Source: Streptomyces sp. NBC_00390 (GTDB lineage: Bacteria > Actinomycetota > Actinomycetes > Streptomycetales > Streptomycetaceae). Taken from it: a stretch of 64,000 nt of DNA. The stretch spans positions 5,890,001-5,954,000 of the forward strand of contig NZ_CP107945.1 in the NCBI RefSeq assembly GCF_036057275.1, in the 5' to 3' direction. The notes under the pieces are model-generated. The model made no database searches and was not told where the DNA came from. It worked only from the letters and a program-made list of their open reading frames with translations. Below are positions 41,983-51,071 of this stretch, piece by piece. How positions within the stretch are numbered: the stretch's first letter is position 1; each line of letters begins with the position of its first letter. The position numbers and the translations under genes are program-made.

Positions 41983-42732
41983 TCAGCACACGTGGCGGTC
42001 GCGCTCCGCCGAGTACAGGTGGCTGTCCCTGAACTGGGACGCCGACAGGGTGCGGCCCACCAGGATCACCGCCGTGCGGACCACTCCCGCCGACTTTACC
42101 TGGGACGCGATGTCCTCCAGTGTGCCCCGCAGGATCAGCTCGTCGGGGCGGCTGGCCATCGCCACGACCGCGGCCGGGCAGTCGGCCCCGTAGTGCGGGA
42201 GCAGCTCGTCGACCACCCGGTCCACGTACCGTGCCGCCAGGTGCAGTACCAGCAGTGCCCCGCTGCGGCCCAGCGTCGCCAGGTCCTCGCCCTCCGGCAT
42301 GGGGGTCGCCTGCTGGGCGATGCGGGTCAGGATGACGGTCTGGCCCACGGTCGGGACCGTGAGCTCCCGCTTCAGCGCCGCCGCCGCGGCGGCGAACGCC
42401 GGTACGCCGGGGACGACTTCGTACGGAACCCCGGCCGCGTCCAGCCGCCGCATCTGCTCGGCGACCGCGCTGAAGACCGACGGGTCGCCCGAGTGCAGCC
42501 GGGCCACGTCGTGGCCCTCCTCGTGCGCGCGGACCAACTCCGCGGTGATCGCGTCGAGATCGAGCTGCGCGGTGTCCACGAGGCGTGCGTCCGGCGGGCA
42601 TTCGGCCAGCAGCTCGGTCGGCACCAGTGACCCCGCGTACAGGCACACCCCGCACGATGCCAGCGTCCGCGCCCCGCGCACGGTGATCAGGTCGGCGGCG
42701 CCGGGGCCCGCCCCGATGAAGTACACGGTCAT
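41983..42732 (-). CDS. cobM: Precorrin-4 C11-methyltransferase CobM
   Basis: SAM-dependent methylation of C11 of precorrin-4. The 249-residue protein has VYFIGAGPGAADLITVRGAR, DVARLHSGDPSVFSAVAEQM and YEVVPGVPAFAAAAAALKRE, TVGQTVILTRIAQQATPMPE, matching CobM/CbiF. Its ATG 42,732 overlaps the cobL stop by four bases (ATGA), indicating a coupled cobL-cobM operon. Confidence 0.95.
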   Translation of the reverse strand: MTVYFIGAGPGAADLITVRGARTLASCGVCLYAGSLVPTELLAECPPDARLVDTAQLDLDAITAELVRAHEEGHDVARLHSGDPSVFSAVAEQMRRLDAAGVPYEVVPGVPAFAAAAAALKRELTVPTVGQTVILTRIAQQATPMPEGEDLATLGRSGALLVLHLAARYVDRVVDELLPHYGADCPAAVVAMASRPDELILRGTLEDIASQVKSAGVVRTAVILVGRTLSASQFRDSHLYSAERDRHVC

Positions 42733-43967
42733 GGCATCTCTCCAGTCTTGGTGACGGACCATTGGGTGACGGGCATGGCCTGGCGCCAGCCGGTGAACCC
42801 GCCCACGGGTACGGCGTGCGCGACGGAGAGCCGCACCAGCTCGCCGCCCGAGGACCGGCGGCGTTCGGCCAGCAGCGCCTCGGACTCCAGCGTCACCGTG
42901 TTGGCGACCAGACGCCCGCCCTCGGGCAGCGCGTCCCAGCAGGCGTCCAGCAGGCCGGGCACGGTCAGCCCACCGCCGATGAACACCGCGTCGGGCACGG
43001 GCAGTCCGGCCAGCGCCGCGGGTGCGGCGCCGCCGACGACGCGCAGGGCGGGGACGCCGAGCGCTTCGGCGTTGCGGGCGATGCGCCCGGCGCGCACGGC
43101 GTCGCGTTCGACCGTGATCGCGCGGCAGGAGCGGTGCGTGCGCATCCATTCGATGGCGATGGAGCCGGAGCCGCCGCCGATGTCCCACAGCAGTTCGCCG
43201 GGGGCGGGGGCGAGCGCGGCGAGGGTCGCGGCGCGGACATGGCGCTTGGTGAGCTGGCCGTCGTGCTCGTACGCCTCGTCGGGAAGTCCAGGAGCGGCGG
43301 AGAGCCGCAGCGCGCCCTCGGCCAGGCGGCAGTCCACGGCGATGACGTTCAGGGCGTCGCCCGCCGGCTCGTCCCATGTCCCGGCGACGCCCTCGACATG
43401 GCGCTCACCTTCCGCGCCGAGCTGTTCGAGCACCCGCATACGGCTGGGCCCGAACCCGCGGTCGCGCAGCAGCGCCGCGACCTCTGCGGGGGTGGCCGCC
43501 CCGGCGCTCAGCACCAGGACCCGGCGGCGGTGGTGCAGCGCGGCCGTGAGCTGTGCGGTGGGGCGCCCGACGAGTGTGACGACCTCGGTGTCCTCGACGG
43601 GCCAGCCGAGGCGGGCGCAGGCGTACGAGACGGAGGACGGGTGCGGCAGCACCCGCAGCGCGTCCCGGCCCAGCTCCTCGGTGAGCGTGCGGCCGATGCC
43701 GTAGAACATCGGGTCCCCGCTGGCCAGTACGGCGATCCGCCGCCCCGCACGGGCGGCGAGCAGACCGGCTACGGCGGGCCGCAGCGGGCTGGGCCAGGCC
43801 ACCCGCTCACCCGCGCAGTCGGCGGGCAGCAGCTCCAACTGCCGTGTGCCGCCCACGATCACCTCGGCGTCGAGCAGTGCCTCACGCGCGCTCCCCGGGA
43901 GACCGGGCCAGCCGTCGGCGCCGATCCCGACGACGATGACGGCTGGTGAGGGCGGTGCGGGGATCAC
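42729..43967 (-). CDS. cobL: Precorrin-6B C5,15-methyltransferase (decarboxylating) CobL
   Basis: Bifunctional 412-residue protein. CbiE-like N-terminal half: VIVVGIGADGWPGLPGSARE, IAVLASGDPMFYGIGRTLTE and VLPHPSSVSYACARLGWPVE. CbiT-like C-terminal half: the SAM loop ELLWDIGGGSGSIAIEWMRT and DAVFIGGGLTVPGLLDACWD. It methylates C5 and C15 and decarboxylates the C12 acetate. It heads the short cobL-cobM operon; no riboswitch was found in the 250 bases upstream. Confidence 0.95.
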   Translation of the reverse strand: MIPAPPSPAVIVVGIGADGWPGLPGSAREALLDAEVIVGGTRQLELLPADCAGERVAWPSPLRPAVAGLLAARAGRRIAVLASGDPMFYGIGRTLTEELGRDALRVLPHPSSVSYACARLGWPVEDTEVVTLVGRPTAQLTAALHHRRRVLVLSAGAATPAEVAALLRDRGFGPSRMRVLEQLGAEGERHVEGVAGTWDEPAGDALNVIAVDCRLAEGALRLSAAPGLPDEAYEHDGQLTKRHVRAATLAALAPAPGELLWDIGGGSGSIAIEWMRTHRSCRAITVERDAVRAGRIARNAEALGVPALRVVGGAAPAALAGLPVPDAVFIGGGLTVPGLLDACWDALPEGGRLVANTVTLESEALLAERRRSSGGELVRLSVAHAVPVGGFTGWRQAMPVTQWSVTKTGEMP

Positions 43968-44218
43968 TGACGAAGTACCTCGGGCATCGGGAGAAGATCG
44001 AGCCGCACTCTACTGGCCCCATGGCCCGGCGGAGCCCGCGGCCGGGGTGGGGACGCTCACACCGCTCCCGCGGGCCGTGGCCCGTACGCGGGTCCGTGCG
44101 TCGCCGCCGCTCGGGCACGGCCGTCCACGACTCTCGCCGACCTCGCACACCGGAAGGGCACGACATGAGATCTTCGACCGGGGGAGCATCACCAACAGGG
44201 GTGTGAAGGGGGAGAGTT

Positions 44219-45421
44219 GTGACGACGGGCAGGGACCGGTCCCGGATGATCGCCACCGACGACAGTCATCGGGTGACTCCGGCCGAGCTGTTCTTCGACC
44301 TGGTCTTCGTGTACGCGATCACCCAGGTCACCGCGCTGATGGCGGCCGGCCCGTCGATCCTGAGGCTGGTCGGCGGAATGGTGGTGCTGGCCCTGCTGTG
44401 GTGGTGCTGGTGCTGCTTCGCCTGGCTGGGCAATGTGGTCAGGGCCGACACGGGCTCACTGTTCGGTGTCCTGGTCGCCGTGATGGCCGTGGTGCTGATC
44501 GTCTCGCTGACGGTGCCGGGGGTGTTCGCGGATGCCGAAGGCGGCCTTCCCGCACCTTTGCTGTTCGTCCTCTGTTACGGCGCGGTCCGGATGCTGCACC
44601 TGGTCACCTACTGGCTGGCGAGCCCGGGCGACCGGGCGCTGCACGCGACGCTGCGGCGCACCGCGCTGCTGTCCGTGGCCCCGCCGTTCGTGCTGTTGCT
44701 GGTCGGCAGCGCCTTCACGGGCCTCACCCAGGTGCTCATCTGGCTCGGCGCGGTCGCCATCGACTACGGCGGGATCTACATCACCGGTTCCTCGGGCTGG
44801 CGGGTCGTCTCGCCGGGGCACTTCGCCGAGCGGCACGGACTCATCGTGATCATTGCGCTGGGTGAGTCGATCGTCGCCATCGGGGTGGGCGTCTCGGGCC
44901 TGCCCGTCGACGTACCCGTGATCGTCGCTGCCGCCGCCGGCCTGCTGGTCGTCGCCGGACTGTGGCGGCTGTACTTCCGTCAGGTCGGCGAAGCGGCCGA
45001 GCACCGGCTGTCCGCTCTCACCGGCGACGACCGCACCCGGCTGGCTCGCGACGTGTACACGTTCCTGCACCTGCCGCTCGTCGCCGGCGTCGTGCTCTGC
45101 GCACTGGGCATGAAAAAGGTCCTGACCCAGGTCGCCGACTCCGGGCACTACAGCCTGTCCGAGCCGCTCCACGGAGTCGTGGCCTGGGCGCTCACCGGAG
45201 GGGTGGGCATCTTCCTCCTCGGCTCCGCAGCCATCATCTTGCGCACCACCGGGCGAGTCCCCACTGTCCTGATCGCCGGCGGGCTGGTCTGCCTGGCCGC
45301 GGGCGCGGTCGTGGTCCTGATGCCCGCGCTGGTCGCCCTGGTGCTCCTGGGCGCAGCGGTGGCGACCATGCTGATCGTGCACGGCCGGACCACCCGGGCC
45401 GTGGAGGCCGGCCCCGCCTGA
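44219..45421 (+). CDS. Low temperature requirement A (LtrA) family membrane protein
   Basis: A 400-residue polytopic protein. The family start VTPAELFFDLVFVYAITQVT is clear, followed by about ten membrane spans such as GGMVVLALLWWCWCCFAWLG, VAVMAVVLIVSLTVPGVFAD and LIVIIALGESIVAIGVGVSG, the last with the conserved ALGESI motif. LtrA was named from cold growth of Listeria; its chemistry is unknown. GTG 44,219 lies behind GGGGGAG. A terminator hairpin starts one base after the stop. Confidence 0.88.
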   Translation: MTTGRDRSRMIATDDSHRVTPAELFFDLVFVYAITQVTALMAAGPSILRLVGGMVVLALLWWCWCCFAWLGNVVRADTGSLFGVLVAVMAVVLIVSLTVPGVFADAEGGLPAPLLFVLCYGAVRMLHLVTYWLASPGDRALHATLRRTALLSVAPPFVLLLVGSAFTGLTQVLIWLGAVAIDYGGIYITGSSGWRVVSPGHFAERHGLIVIIALGESIVAIGVGVSGLPVDVPVIVAAAAGLLVVAGLWRLYFRQVGEAAEHRLSALTGDDRTRLARDVYTFLHLPLVAGVVLCALGMKKVLTQVADSGHYSLSEPLHGVVAWALTGGVGIFLLGSAAIILRTTGRVPTVLIAGGLVCLAAGAVVVLMPALVALVLLGAAVATMLIVHGRTTRAVEAGPA

Positions 45422-45463
45422 GGGCACGCGGACCGGGCGCGGACCGGGAACCCGGGCGTGCCC
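45422..45463 (+). terminator. Terminator hairpin after ltrA
   Basis: GGGCACGC (45,422-45,429) pairs with GCGTGCCC (45,456-45,463); internal CGGACCGGG repeats add an alternative stem. Directly follows the LtrA stop codon. Confidence 0.6.
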
Positions 45464-45549
45464 CGAAGGCGTCGGACCCGGGGGACCGGGCTCAGCCCGA
45501 GGACGCGGACCGGCCCGCCGCCCGCCCGAGGGCAGGGCACACTGAAGTC

Positions 45550-45807
45550 ATGTGCCGCAGCATCAAGACCCTCCGTCCGCCCGTGCTCCCCGAAGAGGCC
45601 ACCGAGCAGGACATCAGAGCCGCAGCCCTGCAGTTCGTCCGCAAGGTGTCCGGATTCCGTGCCCCCGCGGCGCACAACCGCGAGGTGTTCGACGAGGCCG
45701 TCGACGAGATCGCCGAGGCGACCCGCAAGCTGCTCGAAGGCCTGGAAGTGCGCGGGTCCGGGCCCGCTAAGCGGCCGGATCGGCAGCCTGAGCCGGACGC
45801 CGCATGA
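45550..45807 (+). CDS. DUF2277 family protein
   Basis: An 85-residue protein: MCRSIKTLRPPVLPEEATEQ, then IRAAALQFVRKVSGFRAPAA and FDEAVDEIAEATRKLLEGLE. This matches DUF2277, small helical proteins with a conserved MCRSIKTL start and unknown role. Its 3' end overlaps the convergent DedA-like gene by 41 bases. Confidence 0.85.
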   Translation: MCRSIKTLRPPVLPEEATEQDIRAAALQFVRKVSGFRAPAAHNREVFDEAVDEIAEATRKLLEGLEVRGSGPAKRPDRQPEPDAA

Positions 45808-46429
45808 CATACGCCGCCACCGAGCCCGCCCCGAACAGCGCCAGGACCGAGACGGCCACGCCGATCCACGTCGCGCCCAGCCACTGGCCGCCGAAGTAGC
45901 CGAGCCCCACGCTGTAGCCCGCCCAGGCCACCCCGGCCAGGGCCGACCACGGCAGGAACTCCTTCACCTTGCGGTGCGAGGCGCCCGCGCCGAGCGAGAC
46001 GACCGAGCGGCCCGCCGGTGCGAAGCGCGCGATCACCACCAGCGCGCCGCCGCCGCGGCTCAGTGCCACGCCGATTCGTTCCTGCGCCCGGGTCAGCCGT
46101 CGTGAGCGTGCGATGGCCCGGTCCAGGCGGTCACCGCCCCGCCAGGCGAGCCGGTAGGCGACGAGATCGCCGAGTACGGACGCGGTCGCCGCGCACAGGA
46201 CGAGGGCGAGCAGCGAGGGGACCTCTTGCGGTACCTGCTTGGCCGTTCCCGCCACGGCCGCGGCGGCGGCCGCGGTGCCGGCCGTCGACCCGGCGGCTGC
46301 CGCGGTGGCGGCAGTGATCACCAGAACTCCGCTGGGCAGCACGGGAACGAAGACGTCGAGAAGGACGGACAGCCCGATCACGGCATAGATCCATGGACTG
46401 CCGAGCAGCGACCCCACACTCTCGAACAC
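45767..46429 (-). CDS. DedA/VTT-family membrane protein
   Basis: A 220-residue protein from GTG 46,429, six bases after GGGGAG. FESVGSLLGSPWIYAVIGLS, then a DVFVPVLPSGVLVITAATAA re-entrant-like segment, VLGDLVAYRLAWRGGDRLDR and VVIARFAPAGRSVVSLGAGA (the conserved F/R-P-x-R loop) and a C-terminal pair of spans match DedA. An Ala/Gly-rich insertion follows the first motif. Family members act as lipid flippases or proton-dependent transporters. Overlaps DUF2277 tail to tail. Confidence 0.8.
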   Translation of the reverse strand: MFESVGSLLGSPWIYAVIGLSVLLDVFVPVLPSGVLVITAATAAAAGSTAGTAAAAAAVAGTAKQVPQEVPSLLALVLCAATASVLGDLVAYRLAWRGGDRLDRAIARSRRLTRAQERIGVALSRGGGALVVIARFAPAGRSVVSLGAGASHRKVKEFLPWSALAGVAWAGYSVGLGYFGGQWLGATWIGVAVSVLALFGAGSVAAYVMRRPAQAADPAA

Positions 46430-46593
46430 CTTGACTCCCCGTTTCAGCGACAGTTGCACAGCGTACGCCGGGGGGACACGGTGAGATCGGCAGGGGCGGA
46501 CGACGTCGCACGTATCGGCCATGTTCGAACGGACGGACGACACGCCCGGCCCCTCCTGGACAGGGGGCCGGGCGTACTGCATGCGGACGCGGA

Positions 46594-47052
46594 TCAGGCA
46601 GTGGCCGCGGGCGCCTGGTCCCTGCCGTCCTGCCGCGCCGAGCCCTCGCCGCGCGAGGCGAACAGCTTGTCCAGTGCGAGGGCGCCCGGACCGGTGAACA
46701 CCAGCAGCAGGAACGCCCAGCAGAACATGACGGGCAGTTCGCCGTCGTTCTGCAGCGGGAACAGCGCCTTCGACTGGTGCTCCGTGAAGTACGCGTACGC
46801 CATGGCGCCCGAGGCGAGGAACGCGGCGCTGCGGGTGCCGATTCCGGCCAGTATCAGCACGCCGGCGACGAGCTCGATCACCGCGGCGTACCAGAAGGGC
46901 CAGGTGCCGGACGGCACGGAGTCGCGGCCGAGGACGCCGAAGAGCGAGGCGGCGCCCTGGCAGGCGAAGAGCAGCCCGACGACGATCCGGAACAGGCCGA
47001 GCACATAAGGCTGGGCCTGGTTGAGACGGGAGGGCAGCGAGGGCGCGGCCAT
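46594..47052 (-). CDS. DoxX family membrane protein
   Basis: A 152-residue protein with four spans: YVLGLFRIVVGLLFACQGAA, PFWYAAVIELVAGVLILAGI, SAAFLASGAMAYAYFTEHQS and LPVMFCWAFLLLVFTGPGAL. The GLLFACQGAASLFG and YFTEH segments fit DoxX. Mycobacterial homologues help resist oxidative stress. GAAGGAG precedes ATG 47,052. An iron-box-like sequence lies 37-55 bases upstream, so iron-dependent control is possible. Confidence 0.82.
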   Translation of the reverse strand: MAAPSLPSRLNQAQPYVLGLFRIVVGLLFACQGAASLFGVLGRDSVPSGTWPFWYAAVIELVAGVLILAGIGTRSAAFLASGAMAYAYFTEHQSKALFPLQNDGELPVMFCWAFLLLVFTGPGALALDKLFASRGEGSARQDGRDQAPAATA

Positions 47053-47088
47053 GGGGACTCCTTCGGTTGGGGACGTGCACCGAGGGCG

Positions 47089-47107
47089 CCAGGTTAGGCA
47101 GCCCTAA
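47089..47107. promoter_or_regulatory. Candidate iron box (DmdR/IdeR type) upstream of doxX
   Basis: CCAGGTTAGGCAGCCCTAA matches the palindromic DmdR/IdeR consensus TTAGGTTAGGCTAACCTAA at 14 of 19 positions by my alignment. It lies between the stop of the FAD protein gene and the doxX start, both read leftward, so it would act on doxX. Confidence 0.4.
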
Positions 47108-49161
47108 TAGATACTTGCAAGTTCAACATTCGGGTTTTCGCGGATTGCCGTCCGGTCTTCACCGTTCGTGACCGTGCCGAGCACGGCCCGCGCCACCGCG
47201 TCGGCGTCCGACAGAGTCACCGAGTCGACACCCGGCCGGGCGCCGGCCGCGGTGACCCAGTGCACCCCCTCGGTCGGCACCCCGAACGCGAACCGCCGTG
47301 CGTGCGCCCGCCCCTGCCGGTTGATCAGGCGGTACGGACGGGGGGTGACATCCAGCCCTCCCGTCTCGTAGCCGTCGATGGTGTGCGGCCGGCACTGGCC
47401 GGTCTTCAGCAGCCGCCCGAGCAGTTCGTCGGTGGTCCTGCGCAGGCGGGGCTCCGGCAGCCGGGCCTCGATGAGGGTGGTCGCCCTCACCGCCGAGCCC
47501 GGCACATCGGGCGACTCGGCGGTGAACACGCCGTCCGCCGTCCCGATCTGCGTACGCGGCCCGACCACTTCCAGCACCCCGGCCTCGATCAGCGCCGTCA
47601 TCTCCTCGATGCGGCGGCGCGGTGGGCCGATGGAGAGAAAGGCGTTCAACGGCGTGTACCAGCGGTCCAGATGGTCACGGCGCGAGATGCCGGAGAGCCC
47701 GCCGTGGTCCACGATCTGCCGCAGCTCGTTGCGCAGATCGCGCAGCACGTCCAGCGCGGCCTTGAGCGGTCCGGCGACATTGCCCAGCGCGGCCTGCGCC
47801 ACGTCCCGGCGTAGCCTGCCGACCAGCCAGGCCCGGTGGTCGGCGCGGGAGGCGAAGACCTTGTGCGCGGCCGGGCGCGAGATCGCCTCCCACGACCACC
47901 GGTCGGTACCGGGGATCCCGTACGCGTCCAGTACGGCGGCCTCCTCCGCGCTGCCGTGCCGCGCGCCGAGGAACCGGGACCGGAAGCCGCGCGCCGCGCC
48001 GCCCCTGCCTGCGGCGAGCAGGGCCTCGTAGTGGACCGTCTCCACCTCCTTGGCGACCAGGGGCCAGATCTCCGCCAGGAAGTCCGGCGGATCGCCCGCC
48101 TCGGTCCGCCTGCGGAAGGCCGAGATCGCCTCGGGGGTCAGCAGCAGCGGTTCATGACGTCCGGACGCGCCCTTGGCGTTGTCGCCGCGCGCCTGGTAGG
48201 GAACACCGCGCCGGGACCCCGCGTACAGCCGCGGCTCGCGCCCCGACGGCCGGTAGACCAGCGTGCCACCGCCGGGCGGCCGGGTGAAGGAGCCGCCCCG
48301 GCCGGTCGTCAACAGGGCCATGTGATCGAAGAAGTTGAGCCCGAGGCCGCACAGCAGCACCGCTTCACCGGGCGCGACGGCCGAGAGGTCGAGGTCCGCG
48401 GGGTTGGCGGGCGGGAAGTGGCGCAGGCGCGGACGGCGGGCGGCGTAGTCGGCCAGATGGGCGGTGGACTGACCGCATACCACCGGGAGATGCCCCTGGG
48501 CGAGGACCACCGCGGCCAGTCCGCCGAGCACCGCCCCGTCGTCCAGGACGAGGGTCTGGCGCGGTGCGGGCTCACCGTGCGGTGCGTCCCGGTCGTCCTC
48601 CAGGCGTACGGCGCGGGCCCGGTGGACCAGGACCGCCACGGTGGCGGGGGCGTTGTCCACGGCCGTGCGGAACGCCCACCGCAGATAGCGCCCGTAGCAG
48701 GCACGCGTCGGATAGTCGTCGGGCCCGAGCCGCTCGTCGGCGTGGGCCGCGGCCCACTCGTACAGGCTCGGCCCCGGGCGTATCGGTCCCTCGCAGCCGA
48801 CGCTGTCGTCGGTGAACACGGTGACCTGTGAGGCGACCGTGTTCATCAGCAGTTCGGTGGACTGGTCGGTGCGCCACACCCGGCCGGGACCGGCGGGTGC
48901 GGGGTCGACGACATGCACCGTCAGCACAGTGTCGGGGGCCAGTTCGGGAATCGAGGCGCAGAGGCGTTCGAGCACCGAAGTGCCGCGGGGACCCGCACCG
49001 ACCAGAGCGATGGCTGCGGAGGAATGCGCGCGGGGAGATATGGGAGGAGCTGCGGGGGAAACTGCGGACAAAACACTGACTCCCGGGGCATGTGGGGTGC
49101 GTGTGGAGCGTGGAGCACATGGCGTGGGGCGCATGAGGAAGCGGATCGTCCGCCTCATCAT
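47104..49161 (-). CDS. FAD/NAD(P)-binding protein
   Basis: A 685-residue protein of the NAD_binding_9 (FAD-NAD(P)-binding) type. The dinucleotide loop is AIALVGAGPRGTSVLERLCA at about residue 50; then WRTDQSTELLMNTVASQVTV, YGRYLRWAF, VVLAQGHLPVV and VLLCGLGLNFFDHMALLTTG. Residues before 48 look unlike the fold, so the start could be later than ATG 49,161 (for example ATG 49,134 or a GTG near 49,080). The C-terminus ends ENPNVELASIY, beyond the last fold element. Family members are found near siderophore and secondary-metabolite genes, but no substrate is known. It may be cotranscribed with doxX. Confidence 0.78.
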   Translation of the reverse strand: MMRRTIRFLMRPTPCAPRSTRTPHAPGVSVLSAVSPAAPPISPRAHSSAAIALVGAGPRGTSVLERLCASIPELAPDTVLTVHVVDPAPAGPGRVWRTDQSTELLMNTVASQVTVFTDDSVGCEGPIRPGPSLYEWAAAHADERLGPDDYPTRACYGRYLRWAFRTAVDNAPATVAVLVHRARAVRLEDDRDAPHGEPAPRQTLVLDDGAVLGGLAAVVLAQGHLPVVCGQSTAHLADYAARRPRLRHFPPANPADLDLSAVAPGEAVLLCGLGLNFFDHMALLTTGRGGSFTRPPGGGTLVYRPSGREPRLYAGSRRGVPYQARGDNAKGASGRHEPLLLTPEAISAFRRRTEAGDPPDFLAEIWPLVAKEVETVHYEALLAAGRGGAARGFRSRFLGARHGSAEEAAVLDAYGIPGTDRWSWEAISRPAAHKVFASRADHRAWLVGRLRRDVAQAALGNVAGPLKAALDVLRDLRNELRQIVDHGGLSGISRRDHLDRWYTPLNAFLSIGPPRRRIEEMTALIEAGVLEVVGPRTQIGTADGVFTAESPDVPGSAVRATTLIEARLPEPRLRRTTDELLGRLLKTGQCRPHTIDGYETGGLDVTPRPYRLINRQGRAHARRFAFGVPTEGVHWVTAAGARPGVDSVTLSDADAVARAVLGTVTNGEDRTAIRENPNVELASIY

Positions 49162-49200
49162 GCCCCCGTCGCCCCGGGAGTCGAAGGGTCTGGCCGGAAT

Positions 49201-50964
49201 TCAGCCGCCGCTGCGGGCGCCGTCGCGGTCCGCTGCCGCCGGCCCCCGCCCCTGGTTCGGCGTCAGATCCCGTTCGTCCACGGTCACCAGTCGCGCACCC
49301 GCGCCGCGTACGTCCCGATTCGCCTGCTTCTGTGCCTGGTCAAGACGCAGTGACGCCGAACGTCCGCGCAGGGTCAGCGTCATGAGCTGATTCCCGAACC
49401 ACGGCCCGCCCGTTCTGCGCCAGCTGACAAGGGGCCTGGTCACGCGGCCGTGCCGTCTCAGCGCACGCCCCACCCACCGTCCGGCCCGGCTCCAGCCGAA
49501 CCGGAAACCGAGCCGTATCACGAGCGGGATCGAGTTGTGCACGGGCGAGCAGGTCAGTTGCAACACCCGGGCATGCGGCGGCGCGACACCGGACTGCCCG
49601 TCCGCCTCCGCGTCCGGGTGCCGCCACTTCGCCCGCCACCTCGGCTCCGCGATGTACGCGTGATGCACATCGCCCGACAGCACGCACACCGTCGCGGGCG
49701 CGTCCGGCCCGCTGCCCACCTCCGCGATCAGCCGCGTCAGTTTCTGGAACGAGGACGGAAAGGCCGCCCAGTGCTCCAGGTCGGAGCGGCGGCGCAGATC
49801 CTCGCCGAATCCCGCCCAGCGCGCCCCGCGCTCTCCGCGGCACAGCGCCGCGACCCACCCCTCCGCGGAATGGATCAGCTGGGGAAGCAGCCACGGCAGC
49901 GAGGAGCCGACGAGGAGGTGGTCGTACGAGCCCGGCGCCTGGAACGCCTGGTCGCGCAGCCACCGGGCCTCCTCCTCGTCGAGCATCGCGCGGTTCTGCT
50001 CGTCGAGGACCCGGGCGGCGCGGTTGTCGACCATCAGCAGCCGGGTCCGGCCGAAGTCGCGGCGGTAGCTCCAGCGGGCGGCGGCCGGTTCGGCGGCGGC
50101 CTGGGCCGCGAAGTGCCGCAGCGCGTCGGTCCCGTCGGGTGTGGCGCGCACCGCGGCGTACAGCGGGTCCTCGGCCAGCTCGGCCGGGGAGAGGTTGCCC
50201 AGATGCTGGTAGACCCAGTAGGACATCAGCCCGCTGAGAATCCGTTCCCGCCACCAGGGAGTCGCCCGCATGTCCGCCAGCCACGCGGCGCTGGTGTTCC
50301 AGTCGTCGATCACGTCGTGGTCGTCGAAGATCATGCAGCTGGGGACGGTGGAGAGCAGCCAGCGGACCTCGGGGTCCTGCCAGGACTCGTCGTACAGCCA
50401 GGTGTACTCCTCGTAGTCCGCGACCTCGAAGCCGGGGGCTTCCTGCGGATTGCGGCGTGCGTCGATCCTGCGTCGGGTCGCCTTCGACGTCTCGTCCGCG
50501 TACACCTGGTCGCCGAGCAGCAGCAGGACGTCCGGCCGTTCGGCCCCGGGGTCGGCGGCCAGCCGCGTGGCGAGGGTGTCCAGCGCGTCGGGGCCGATCG
50601 GGTCGCGCTCGTCGGCGGGCGACGTCGCCCAGCGGCAGGACCCGAACGTGATCTGTGCGGCGTCGGCGGCCGGCGCGGGGGTACGGATCGTGCTCGCCGG
50701 GAACGGGGAGTCGGCCTGCGGCCAGACCCGGCGGCTGTCGAGCAGCACCTCGTACTCGGTCGTCGAGCCGGGGGTCAGCCCCCGCACGGGGATCAGCGCG
50801 TAGTGATGCCCGGCGACCTGGAACGTGTGCGCCGAGCCATGCGCTCCGGACGCGCAGCGGACCTCGGCCGTGCACGGCCGGTCCGCCTCGATCCAGACGG
50901 TCGCGTGGTCGCCGGACTCCCAGTCCACGTACCGCAGCAGCGGTCCCAGGCGAAGCCCGGTCAT
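49201..50964 (-). CDS. PhoD-type alkaline phosphatase family protein
   Basis: A 587-residue calcineurin-like metallophosphatase of the PhoD family. N-terminal Ig-like domain: LLRYVDWESGDHATVWIEAD. Metal ligands: VLLLLGDQVYADETSKATRR, CMIFDDHDVIDDWNTS, and VCVLSGDVHHAYIAEPRW. No signal peptide or Tat motif is seen, so it is probably cytoplasmic, unlike secreted PhoD; such Streptomyces paralogues are common. The last 40 residues are Arg/Ala-rich and disordered. ATG 50,964 follows GGAGAGGGG. Confidence 0.87.
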   Translation of the reverse strand: MTGLRLGPLLRYVDWESGDHATVWIEADRPCTAEVRCASGAHGSAHTFQVAGHHYALIPVRGLTPGSTTEYEVLLDSRRVWPQADSPFPASTIRTPAPAADAAQITFGSCRWATSPADERDPIGPDALDTLATRLAADPGAERPDVLLLLGDQVYADETSKATRRRIDARRNPQEAPGFEVADYEEYTWLYDESWQDPEVRWLLSTVPSCMIFDDHDVIDDWNTSAAWLADMRATPWWRERILSGLMSYWVYQHLGNLSPAELAEDPLYAAVRATPDGTDALRHFAAQAAAEPAAARWSYRRDFGRTRLLMVDNRAARVLDEQNRAMLDEEEARWLRDQAFQAPGSYDHLLVGSSLPWLLPQLIHSAEGWVAALCRGERGARWAGFGEDLRRRSDLEHWAAFPSSFQKLTRLIAEVGSGPDAPATVCVLSGDVHHAYIAEPRWRAKWRHPDAEADGQSGVAPPHARVLQLTCSPVHNSIPLVIRLGFRFGWSRAGRWVGRALRRHGRVTRPLVSWRRTGGPWFGNQLMTLTLRGRSASLRLDQAQKQANRDVRGAGARLVTVDERDLTPNQGRGPAAADRDGARSGG

Positions 50965-51071
50965 GTGTGCCCCTCTCCGTCGCTCCGTACGGTACGGAAC
51001 GACGGAGAGAGGCGGGCCGGTTCCACGCGAATTCTGCGTGTCCGCAGCTGGTCAGGACCGGATCGGGGGAG

